Of a stretch of 10,354 bases of DNA, positions 1 through 6,544 are shown in pieces (position 1 is the first letter of the stretch; every line of letters begins with the position of its first letter). The notes beneath the pieces were generated by a model, which saw nothing but the letters and a program-made list of their open reading frames with translations, searched no databases and was not told the DNA's origin. The DNA is from Planctomycetota bacterium (GTDB lineage Bacteria > Planctomycetota > Planctomycetia > Isosphaerales > Isosphaeraceae). The stretch spans positions 1 through 10,354 of the forward strand of contig JAJYDH010000203.1 of the NCBI GenBank assembly GCA_021777685.1, given 5' to 3'. Position numbers and translations under genes: made by a program.

Positions 1-334
1 GCGAGGGGGCTCGCGCGACCCGGTTCATGATGGCCTCGCGGGTCGACAGGTCATAACGATCCATGAAGCCCTCGTCCCGCGACTGGAACGACGGCGCCTG
101 GAGCGGCTGCGGGCGGTTGGCCCCCGCGATCTGGGCGTTGACCAGCGACCTCTGATTCAGATAATTGGCGTCCGCGTACGCGTTCTGATTGTACAAGTTG
201 AAGCCGTAACCGTAGCCGAAGCCGTACTGGGCCTCGGCCCGGCCGGCCGTGGCCAGGGGGACGGCCGCGGCGGCGAGCATCGCCAGGAGTCGGGCCGTGG
301 CCCCGAGGGCCGCCCGCCTGCACTTCGAGATCAT
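1..334 (-). CDS. Secreted small hypothetical protein, Gln/Asn/Tyr-rich (C-terminus cut by window edge)
   Basis: I do not recognise this family. The frame reads 111 complete codons from an ATG at 334-332 without a stop and leaves the window at base 1. Residues 1-35 are a clear Sec signal peptide: basic start (KCRR), an Ala/Leu-rich core, and an AEA|Q cleavage site. The mature part opens with an aromatic-glycine stretch (QYGFGYGYGFN, 36-46), then an Asn/Gln/Tyr-rich segment (46-73), then a more ordinary helical-looking part (MDRYDLSTREAIMNRV, 91-106). GGAG lies nine bases before the ATG, which supports this start. The gene follows the thioredoxin-like gene by 45 bases on the same strand, so the two are probably co-transcribed. 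Being real is supported by the signal peptide, ribosome site and codon use. Function is unknown; a small cell-surface or periplasmic protein is an inference. Confidence 0.7.
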   Translation of the reverse strand, partial: MISKCRRAALGATARLLAMLAAAAVPLATAGRAEAQYGFGYGYGFNLYNQNAYADANYLNQRSLVNAQIAGANRPQPLQAPSFQSRDEGFMDRYDLSTREAIMNRVARAPS

Positions 335-379
335 CGGGATGCGCTCCGTTGGGGTGCTGGTCCGGGGTGGTCGGTCGGT

Positions 380-1450
380 TCAGGGCTTCTTGCCGACGGC
401 CTCCTCGACGGCCTTCTCCAGCTTCCGGCCCATCAGGTCGATGTGGGCGACCTTGCCGTCGCGGCCGATGAGGACGTCGGCCGGGATCTCGGAAACGCCG
501 AACGCACGGGCGTAGTCCTGGTCGCCCTGGCCGTTGATCAGGGTCGGCCAGGGGACGTTGTGCTCGAGGAGGAACCGCCGGACGTTCGGCAGCACGGCCC
601 TGGCGTCCAGGCCCGGCTCGGACGAGGCGTCGAGGTTGACCCCGACGATCCGGAACCCCCGGCCCTTGTACGTCCGCTCGATGTATTCGAGCCAGGGGAC
701 CTCCTGGTTGTTGGGCACGCACCAGGTCGCCCAGAAGACGACCAGGACGACCTCGCCCCGGGCGTCCTCCAGCTTGAACGGCCTGCCGTCGAGGTCCATG
801 CCGACGACCGGCGGGGCCGCCCGGCCGATCTGGTCGAGCCGCTTGAGGCGGGACTCGGCGAGGTCGCGGATGGCGGGGACGGTGGCGCCGTCGATGATCA
901 GCTTCATGGCCTTGCGGGCCACCTCGACCTGGTCGGCGTGGATGAGGCGCTGGTAATAGGCGTCGATGATCGAGGCCTTGGTGCCGACCGGCAGCCCGGC
1001 GTCGTCGGCCTCCTTCGGGCCCTGGCCCTTGACCCGGATGGCCGCGGTGAGAGCCTGGAGCGACCTGTCGTAGTCGCCCCGGTCGGCCTCGGCGACGATG
1101 TGGACGAGGTGGGCCAGCCAGAGGACGGCCGGCGACGAGCCCTGCTCCCGGATGACGCGGTCGGCGACCGGGTCGGCCTCGACGTAGAGCCCCTTGGCGA
1201 TCGCCAGCCGGAAGTAGGCGTCGAAGGTGACGTTGGCCTGGCCCTTCGGCTGCGAGAGGGCGAGCTTGCCGAGGTGTTCGAGCCTCAGCCGTTCGAGCTT
1301 CATCACCTCCTGCTCGTAGACCTGATTGATGGACTCGATCGTCGTCCCGGGGGGATTCGTCGCCGGCTTCGCCTCCTGGGCGGGCAGCGCCGGGGACGAT
1401 CCGAGCAGGAGGGCCAGCGTCGCGAACCTGGCAGCTACCGCGATCTTCAT
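380..1450 (-). CDS. Exported thioredoxin-fold (TlpA/redoxin-like) protein with a single cysteine
   Basis: 356 residues. Residues 1-24 form a signal peptide (MKIAVAARF, hydrophobic LALLL, cleavage near ALPA|Q), so the protein acts outside the cytoplasm. Residues 30-210 are a helical, charged N-terminal region of unknown role. From about 211 the C-terminal part is a classic AhpC-TSA/redoxin fold: PPVVGMDLDGRPFKL, then VVLVVFWATWCVPN (234-247), a second strand (FRIVGVNLD, 266-274), the cis-proline loop SEIPADVLI with P323, and RDGKV. The usual active site is WCxxC; here it is W243-C244-V-P-N247, and C244 is the only cysteine in the protein. It therefore cannot form the normal internal disulfide. 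It may act as a monothiol or peroxiredoxin-like enzyme, or may have lost redox activity. GAGGT nine bases before the ATG supports the start. The domain call is firm; the substrate is unknown. Confidence 0.93.
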   Translation of the reverse strand: MKIAVAARFATLALLLGSSPALPAQEAKPATNPPGTTIESINQVYEQEVMKLERLRLEHLGKLALSQPKGQANVTFDAYFRLAIAKGLYVEADPVADRVIREQGSSPAVLWLAHLVHIVAEADRGDYDRSLQALTAAIRVKGQGPKEADDAGLPVGTKASIIDAYYQRLIHADQVEVARKAMKLIIDGATVPAIRDLAESRLKRLDQIGRAAPPVVGMDLDGRPFKLEDARGEVVLVVFWATWCVPNNQEVPWLEYIERTYKGRGFRIVGVNLDASSEPGLDARAVLPNVRRFLLEHNVPWPTLINGQGDQDYARAFGVSEIPADVLIGRDGKVAHIDLMGRKLEKAVEEAVGKKP

Positions 1451-1528
1451 CGAGTCGTTACCTCGCGGGTGATGGGCGCGGGCCGGCGGACGGGACGGAG
1501 AGCGATCGGCCCGGGAGCCTCCCAGGAT

Positions 1529-1557
1529 ATCATAGGCCGCGCGGGCGTTCGCGTCAC
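1529..1557 (-). promoter_or_regulatory. Sigma70-like promoter for the thioredoxin-like gene
   Basis: On the minus strand GTGACG (1557-1552, four of six matches to TTGACA) is followed after exactly 17 bases by TATGAT (1534-1529, five of six matches to TATAAT). It points at the gene starting at 1450 and would give a leader of about 70 bases. A short GGGAG-C-CTCCC type palindrome (1513-1523) lies where transcription should begin and could be an operator or a leader hairpin. The call rests on motif match and position only. AT-rich hexamers are uncommon in this GC-rich sequence, which adds some weight. Confidence 0.42.
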
Positions 1558-1563
1558 CAGTCC

Positions 1564-1588
1564 CGAGATCGGCGAAGGGCGGATCTCG
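1564..1588 (-). terminator. Hairpin after pfkA, possible terminator
   Basis: CGAGATC (1564-1570) and GATCTCG (1582-1588) are a perfect 7-base inverted repeat with an 11-base loop, about 10 bases beyond the pfkA stop codon and just before the promoter of the next unit. No run of T follows on the minus strand, so this is not a textbook intrinsic terminator. It could instead protect a 3' end. Confidence 0.35.
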
Positions 1589-1597
1589 CCCCCGGCC

Positions 1598-2920
1598 CTA
1601 TTTGAAGTCGCGGGGCTGGCCGGTCGACTCCAGGACGGACATCCAGAGGTCGCCGTCGGGGTCGACGCGGTTGCGCTCGCGGATGGCGGTGGCCATCGGG
1701 ATGTGGACGAACCGGCCGTGCCAGCGGCCGACGACCATCTCGGTCCGGCCGCTCATCGCGGCGTGGACGGCGTTGTGGCTCAGCCGGATGCAGTACACGC
1801 TGTCATACGGGTTGGCCGGGACGCTCCGGATCGCGTAGCTAGGGTCGATGTACTTGAGGTTCAGCTCCATGCCGATCCGGTCGAAGTACTGCTCGATCTC
1901 GCGCTTGAGGAACAGGCCGATGTCGCCGAGCCGGACGTTGCCCGAGGCGTCGGTGAGGCGCTGGGTCTGCTGCATCAGGTCCTGGCCGGCCCCCTCGGCG
2001 ACGACGATGACGGCGTGACCCCGGCGCTCGATCCGGGCCCTGAGCATGTTCAGGAGGCCGGATTCCCCTTCGAGCTGGAACGGGACCTCGGGGATGAGCA
2101 CGAAGTTGGCGTCGCACTTGGCCAGCGAGGCGTAGCAGGCGATGAAGCCGGAGTGCCGGCCCATGAGCTTGATCAGGCCGACGCCGTTGGGCGACGCCTG
2201 GGCCTCGACGTGGCCCGAGCGGATCGACTCGGAGGCGACCGAGAACGCGGTCTGGAAGCCGAACGATTGGTCGATGTACATGATGTCGTTGTCGATCGTC
2301 TTGGGGATGCCGACGACCGCGATCTTCGAGCCCCTCGCCGCGACCTCCTCGGCGATCCGGAGGGCCCCTCGGAGGGTCCCGTCGCCGCCGATCACGAACA
2401 GGACGTTGATCCCCAGCCGTTCCAGGCAGTCGACCATCTCGGATGGGTCCTGCTGGCCCCGCGAGGTCCCCAGGATCGTCCCGCCGTGCTCGCTGAGGCC
2501 GGAGACGAAGTCGGGGGTCAGGTCCAGGGTGGCCCGCTTGTACTTGGCGATGAACCCCTGGAAGCCGTTGCAGAAGCCGTAAATCTTCTTGATGCCGTAG
2601 TGGTAGCTCAGCTCCAGGACCAGGGCCCGGATCACGTCGTTGAGCCCCGGGCAGAGGCCGCCGCAGGTGACGATCCCGGCGCGGGTCTTGGACGGGTCGA
2701 AGAAGATCCGGCGGCGGGCCCCGGCCGGCTCGAAGGCGGGCAGCTCCTCGACCGGGAGCCCCCGGGCGGCCAGGACCGAGGCGGTGTCGTCGAAGAGGAC
2801 CCGGTCCGACTCGTCGACGTTGTGATAGCTCGGGCGACGCTCGGTGACGAGCGTCCCCAGGGGGGAGTCGATCTTGCAGGGGCCGAGCGTCTTGATCTCG
2901 AGGTCTTTCTTCGTCAGCAC
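1598..2920 (-). CDS. pfkA: 6-phosphofructokinase, long plant-like type, predicted ATP-dependent
   Basis: Phosphorylates fructose 6-phosphate to fructose 1,6-bisphosphate, the committing step of glycolysis; cytoplasmic. 440 residues, longer than the roughly 320 of E. coli PfkA because of an N-terminal extension of about 80 residues. Key motifs: TCGGLCPGLNDVIR (85-98), GTSRG (151-155), the donor-site loop GGDGT (178-182), catalytic PKTIDND (206-212), substrate loop MGRHSG (253-258), then AEGAGQDLM and NLKYIDPSY. As remembered, this pattern matches plant and trypanosomatid ATP-PFKs more closely than E. coli PfkA. Gly181 favours ATP, whereas Lys207 is the residue usual in pyrophosphate enzymes; the mixed pair is known from ATP users. 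The frame is open far upstream into ppc, but the start is a GTG (2920-2918) with a strong ribosome site; no nearby ATG fits. It lies 23 bases after ppc and is probably co-transcribed. Family certain; donor inferred. Confidence 0.96.
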   Translation of the reverse strand: MLTKKDLEIKTLGPCKIDSPLGTLVTERRPSYHNVDESDRVLFDDTASVLAARGLPVEELPAFEPAGARRRIFFDPSKTRAGIVTCGGLCPGLNDVIRALVLELSYHYGIKKIYGFCNGFQGFIAKYKRATLDLTPDFVSGLSEHGGTILGTSRGQQDPSEMVDCLERLGINVLFVIGGDGTLRGALRIAEEVAARGSKIAVVGIPKTIDNDIMYIDQSFGFQTAFSVASESIRSGHVEAQASPNGVGLIKLMGRHSGFIACYASLAKCDANFVLIPEVPFQLEGESGLLNMLRARIERRGHAVIVVAEGAGQDLMQQTQRLTDASGNVRLGDIGLFLKREIEQYFDRIGMELNLKYIDPSYAIRSVPANPYDSVYCIRLSHNAVHAAMSGRTEMVVGRWHGRFVHIPMATAIRERNRVDPDGDLWMSVLESTGQPRDFK

Positions 2921-2930
2921 GGGACGCGAT

Positions 2931-2936
2931 CCTCCC
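2931..2936 (-). promoter_or_regulatory. Ribosome binding site that fixes the pfkA GTG start
   Basis: GGGAGG on the minus strand lies 10 bases before the GTG at 2920-2918, within the 23-base gap after ppc. It decides the start in a frame that otherwise stays open for about 1.8 kb upstream. The ppc frame ends just before it with two consecutive in-frame stops, TGA (2946-2944) and TAG (2943-2941), so readthrough into the site is doubly blocked. Confidence 0.7.
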
Positions 2937-2943
2937 GGGTCTA

Positions 2944-5712
2944 TCAGCCGGTGTTCTTGAGCCCGGCGGCGATCCCGTTGATGCTCTCGAGCACCCCGGT
3001 CAGGGTCTCGTCGGGCGGCCCCTCGCCGGACCGGAGCCGCTTCAGGAGCACGAGCTGGATGAAGCTGAGGGGGTCGACGTAGGGGTTCCGGCGGTCGATC
3101 GACCGGCGGAGGATGGGCATCTGCTCCAGAAGCTCGCGCTGGCCGGTGATCTGGCCGATCACCCCGACGGCCTGGGCGTGCTCGGCGTCGATCCGGCCGA
3201 AGACCCGGTCGGCCAGGGCCCGGTCGTCGACGAGGTCGGCGTAGAGGCGGGCGATGGTCATGTCGGCCTTGGCCAGGATCATCTGGGTGTTGTCGATCAG
3301 GGTCCGCCAGAACGGCCAGCGGCGGTACATCGCCTGGAGCGTGGCGAGCGATTCCGGGCTCTCGCGGAGGAACTCGTCGATCGCCCCGCCCAGGCCGAAC
3401 CAGCCGGGCAGGGTGTGGCGGCACTGCATCCAGGAGAAGACCCAGGGGATGGCCCGGAGCTGGTCGAGCGAGGTCGACTTGCCGCGCTTGGAGGGGCGGG
3501 AGCCGATCTTGAGCTGGACGATCTCCTCGATCGGCGTGGCCTGGCGGAAGTAGTCGAGGAAGTCGGGGTCCTCGTAGACCAGCCCCCGGTAATGGCGGCA
3601 GGCGGCCGGGGCCAGGCGGTCGAGGATCTCGATCCAGGCGGGGTCGGGCAGCTCCCCCTCGTCGGGGAAGCTGGTGTGGAGGACGGCGTGGACGAGCTGC
3701 TCCAGGTGCCGCTCGGCGATCCCGGGGTGGCCGTAGCGGTCGGCGATGACCTCCCCCTGCTCGGTGATCCGGAGCCGGCCGTCGACCGTCCCCCGGGGCT
3801 GGGCCAGGATCGCCCGATTGGCCGGGCCGCCGCCCCGGCCGACCGCCCCCCCTCGGCCGTGGAACATCTGCATCGTGACCCCGACCTTGTGGCCGGTCTC
3901 GACCAGGTCCCTCTGGGCCCGGTAGAGCGCCCAGGCCGACTGGAGCGACCCGCTCTCCTTGCTGCTGTCGGAGTAGCCGATCATCACCTCCTGGAAGTCG
4001 CCCCTCAGCTCCACATGCCGGCGGTAGACCGGCAGCGCGAAGAGGCGTTCCATGATCGGCGATGCCGTCTGGAGGGGCTCCAGCGCCTCGAACAGGGGGA
4101 CGATGTCGAGCAGGCTGACCCCGTCGAGCGGCCGGAACAGCCGGGCCTCTCGGGCCAGGAGCAGGACTTCCAGGAGGTGGGCCGGCTCGGTGGTCGAGCT
4201 GATGATGTACTTGTCGATCACCTCGGGGCACTGCCGCTCCAGGAGCGCCGTGACGGTCCGGAACGTCCGGATGACCTCGGTCGTCTCGGGCGAGTAGTCG
4301 AGGTGGGCCGGGATCAGCGGGCGGGTGCTCTCCAGCTCCTTCGCGAGGACGTCGAACCGCCCGTCGGGCGTGAGGCCCGCGTAGTCGGGGCAGACGCCGG
4401 CCCGCTTGAAGACCTCGTCGAGCGCGGCGGTGTGGCGGGCCGAGTGCTGGCGGAGGTCGAGGGTCAGGAGGTGGACGCCGAAGACCTCGACCAGCCGGAT
4501 CATCTCGCGGATGGCGCCGGAGGCGGCGGCCCGGGCGCCGGCCTGGCCGAGGTCGTCGGCGATCAGGTTCAGGTCGCGGAGCAGCTCCCGGCGGCCGAGG
4601 TAGATCCCCGGGCCGGCCGGCCCGTCGCCGCCGGTCCAGTCGAGGTCGGCCGCCCCACCCAGGAATTCGAGGGTCCGGCGGAGCCTGGCGGCGATGACCT
4701 TGCACTTGGTCCGGTAGGGCTCGTGGGGGTTCGAGGCGACGATCTCCGGGAACAGCTTCCCGTCCTCGATCAGCGAGGCGTGGAGGGCCGCGCCGGCCCG
4801 GCCCAGCCGGTCGGAGTGGCTGAGGCTCCGCCAGAGGTCTTCCATCCGCCCCAGGTAGTGCTTGAGGAGGTCGACCTGCTGGAGCCGGACCGCCCGGGCC
4901 GTAGTGTCGGCCGAGACGCCGGGGTGGCCGTCGCGGTCGCCGCCGATCCAGGAGCCGAACCGGAGGAACGGCGGGATCTTCCAGTCGCGCCCGGGATAGA
5001 CCCGGCCCAGGGCGGTCTCGATGGTCCGGTAGACCCGGGGGATGACGTCGAGGAGGTTCTTCTCGACCACGCCGAGGCTCTGGCGGACCTCGTCCTCGAC
5101 GGTCGGCCTCGCCTCGCGGATCATGTCCGAGAGCCAGAGGGTCTCGACCTCCTCGGCGATCGCCGCCACGGCCCGCTCGCGCTCGCGGGGGACGATCAGG
5201 GCGTCTTCGAGCCGGTCGAGGTCGTGGGCGATGGCCGAGAGCTTGTCCAGGATCGTCCGCCGCCGGGCCTCGCTCGGGTGCGCGGTGAAGACCGGGCAGA
5301 TCAGGGCCCGTCCCAGGTGCTCGGCGATCTGATCGGCGTCGATCCCCCGGTCGCGGAGCTGCTTCAGGGCCGACTCGGGGCTCTCGTCCGCCCGGGAGGG
5401 GTCGGCCGCCCGGAGGTGCGCCCGGATCGCCCGGACGCGGGCCTGCTGCTCGGCCAGGTTGATGAGGTCGAAGTAGACGGTGAAGGCCCGGATCAGGGTC
5501 CGGAGGTCGGCCAGGCCCAGCTCGCCCAGCCGGTCGCGGAGCTTCCGGGCCGCCTCGGGCGAGGCGTCGGCCCTCAGGTCCTTCGCCGAGGCCCGGACCT
5601 CCTCCACCAGGGCGAAGGCGTCCTCGCCCGCGAGCCCCTTGATCGCCTCGCCGAGCAGGTTGCCGAGCAGGTGGATGTCGTCGCTGATCGATTCGTGGGC
5701 CGCGGTCTGCAT
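2944..5712 (-). CDS. ppc: Phosphoenolpyruvate carboxylase
   Basis: Converts phosphoenolpyruvate and bicarbonate to oxaloacetate and phosphate, refilling the TCA cycle; cytoplasmic, a homotetramer in studied relatives. 922 residues, slightly longer than the 883 of E. coli. All main catalytic elements are visible: VFTAHPSEARR with His145, GSWIGGDRDGHP (GGDRDGHP at 257-264), MIGYSDSSKESG with Lys585, the glycine loop FHGRGGAVGRGGGP (617-630, with His618, Arg620 and Arg626), QGEVIADRYG, and AIPWVFSWMQCRHTLPGWFG. The C-terminus is KNTG where most relatives end QNTG; the conserved Asn, which binds the aspartate/malate inhibitor in E. coli, is kept. The start is an ATG with GGAG about seven bases upstream. 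It is the first gene of an apparent operon with pfkA. Fructose 1,6-bisphosphate, the PFK product, is a known activator of E. coli PEPC; whether that holds here is not visible. Confidence 0.98.
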   Translation of the reverse strand: MQTAAHESISDDIHLLGNLLGEAIKGLAGEDAFALVEEVRASAKDLRADASPEAARKLRDRLGELGLADLRTLIRAFTVYFDLINLAEQQARVRAIRAHLRAADPSRADESPESALKQLRDRGIDADQIAEHLGRALICPVFTAHPSEARRRTILDKLSAIAHDLDRLEDALIVPRERERAVAAIAEEVETLWLSDMIREARPTVEDEVRQSLGVVEKNLLDVIPRVYRTIETALGRVYPGRDWKIPPFLRFGSWIGGDRDGHPGVSADTTARAVRLQQVDLLKHYLGRMEDLWRSLSHSDRLGRAGAALHASLIEDGKLFPEIVASNPHEPYRTKCKVIAARLRRTLEFLGGAADLDWTGGDGPAGPGIYLGRRELLRDLNLIADDLGQAGARAAASGAIREMIRLVEVFGVHLLTLDLRQHSARHTAALDEVFKRAGVCPDYAGLTPDGRFDVLAKELESTRPLIPAHLDYSPETTEVIRTFRTVTALLERQCPEVIDKYIISSTTEPAHLLEVLLLAREARLFRPLDGVSLLDIVPLFEALEPLQTASPIMERLFALPVYRRHVELRGDFQEVMIGYSDSSKESGSLQSAWALYRAQRDLVETGHKVGVTMQMFHGRGGAVGRGGGPANRAILAQPRGTVDGRLRITEQGEVIADRYGHPGIAERHLEQLVHAVLHTSFPDEGELPDPAWIEILDRLAPAACRHYRGLVYEDPDFLDYFRQATPIEEIVQLKIGSRPSKRGKSTSLDQLRAIPWVFSWMQCRHTLPGWFGLGGAIDEFLRESPESLATLQAMYRRWPFWRTLIDNTQMILAKADMTIARLYADLVDDRALADRVFGRIDAEHAQAVGVIGQITGQRELLEQMPILRRSIDRRNPYVDPLSFIQLVLLKRLRSGEGPPDETLTGVLESINGIAAGLKNTG

Positions 5713-5791
5713 GACGACTCCGCGCGTTCTAGGCGTTCAGAAACCGGCGCCCGGGCGATCCCCGGGGCCCTTCATTGCTCCCCGAGGGACC

Positions 5792-5819
5792 AGTCTAACA
5801 GCATCCGGCCCGCGTTGAA
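5792..5819 (-). promoter_or_regulatory. Weak promoter candidate for ppc-pfkA
   Basis: On the minus strand TTCAAC (5819-5814, three of six matches) and TAGACT (5797-5792, four of six) are 16 bases apart, about 80 bases before the ppc start. The match is poor. It is listed because it is the best sigma70-like pair I found close to ppc. One arm of the inverted repeat GAACCGAC/GTCGGTTC overlaps the -35 element, which would suit a repressor or activator site. Confidence 0.2.
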
Positions 5820-6097
5820 CCGACCGCCGGACGGACGGCTGAAATCTTCCCGGCCCGACCTGTCGGTTCCATGATCAGTTGTTGTTCAAGGGCACAAGGC
5901 ATGCCGACCCGCGCCGGAAGGCGGCATCGGGGCGTCGCCCGGAAGTTTCGTGGTCCCGGAGGGAACGCCCGGCGAAGTAGCCCGATTCGAGCGAGTCGAT
6001 TTTCTGCCTGGATTTCGGGCGTAAATGCTCAATTTGTCGGCAGTCCTGGGTTTTCCGGAGTCGCGACGGGACGACCGATCTCATGAGTTCCGCGAGC

Positions 6098-6340
6098 CTC
6101 CAAGACGAACCCAAGACCGAGGCCGGCCGAGTGACGCCGGCGCACTCCTCCAAGACAAAGCCAAGCTCAGGTCGATCCGAGCTCGCCGTGGTCCTCCAAC
6201 ACGAAGCCAAGCCGGGCGATTCTCCAACACGAAGCCAAGCTCTCGTCTCTCCAACACGAAGCCAAGCCGGGCGATTCTCCAACACGAAGCCAGGCCGCGG
6301 TCTGGTGTGTCATGAAACGTTCTCCAATACCAAGCCAGTC
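6098..6340. repeat. Seven-copy degenerate 19-base repeat array (minisatellite-like) with a 55-base higher-order unit
   Basis: The consensus is CTCCAACACGAAGCCAAGC. Copies start at 6098, 6148, 6194, 6222, 6249, 6277 and 6322. The copies at 6194, 6222 and 6249 are identical over 19 bases, the one at 6277 has one change, and the outer copies (6098, 6148, 6322) are more diverged. The central four are tandem, at steps of 28, 27 and 28 bases. They form a 55-base dimer repeated directly: 6194-6248 and 6249-6303 differ at about five positions. Spacer CGGGCGATT follows the first member of each dimer. The unit has no stop codon in any of the six frames and is not a palindrome. All copies point the same way. 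Spacers are too short and too similar to one another for CRISPR. Confidence 0.92.
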
Positions 6341-6544
6341 CGGCCGGTCCTCGGTCAGCCCTCGGTTCGACCGGGTTCCTGAGCATATTCGCGCCGGCGA
6401 GGGGCGTTTCAACACAGTATCCGGGCCGCCTCGCCGATTTTCCCGGCCGAGAGGCCCCTTGAGCGGGCGGGAGGGTTGAGCGAGGATTGCGGGAACCTCG
6501 CCATCGCCCGCCGGCCTTGTCCCCTCCACCCCCGAGGATCGTCC

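Larger units (their letters stand above)
5713..6544. other. Long divergent intergenic region (832 bases) between ppc and the DUF3472 gene
   Basis: No convincing gene was seen. From ppc outward it contains a leader with a weak promoter candidate (5792-5819), an 8-base inverted repeat GAACCGAC/GTCGGTTC (5817-5824 and 5862-5869), a block of lower GC (about 52% in 6001-6060), the seven-copy repeat array (6098-6340), and a stretch with a 6-base inverted repeat CCGGTC/GACCGG (6344-6349 and 6369-6374). Both flanking genes read outward, so promoters for both should lie here. I could not identify a good one for the plus-strand gene. Short frames in 5875-6386 rest on the repeats or lack ribosome sites, and were not called as genes. 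Confidence 0.6.

Noticed and set aside
51..722. 223-codon minus-strand frame across the first two genes
   Set aside because: It is out of frame with both the secreted protein and the thioredoxin-like gene, and translates to low-complexity Arg/Pro/Gly sequence.
443..3082. 879-codon plus-strand frame opposite the thioredoxin-like and pfkA genes
   Set aside because: It is the antisense shadow of two well-supported genes, rich in Asp, Val, Gly, Arg and Leu, with no recognisable domain.
2921..4705. Upstream extension of pfkA to a 1035-residue protein
   Set aside because: The extra part is an out-of-frame reading of ppc, and tandem stops, a strong ribosome site and a GTG mark the true start at 2920.
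3178..5874. 898-codon plus-strand frame covering almost all of ppc
   Set aside because: The opposite strand encodes an intact PEPC with all catalytic motifs. The long open antisense frame is a GC-content effect.
6194..6303. CRISPR array
   Set aside because: The repeat is only 19 bases, spacers are 8-9 bases and resemble each other, and no cas gene is present.
5875..6386. Four overlapping frames of about 96-136 codons on both strands
   Set aside because: Their length comes from the stop-free repeat, and successive copies are read in different frames. No ribosome site, domain or signal peptide supports any of them.
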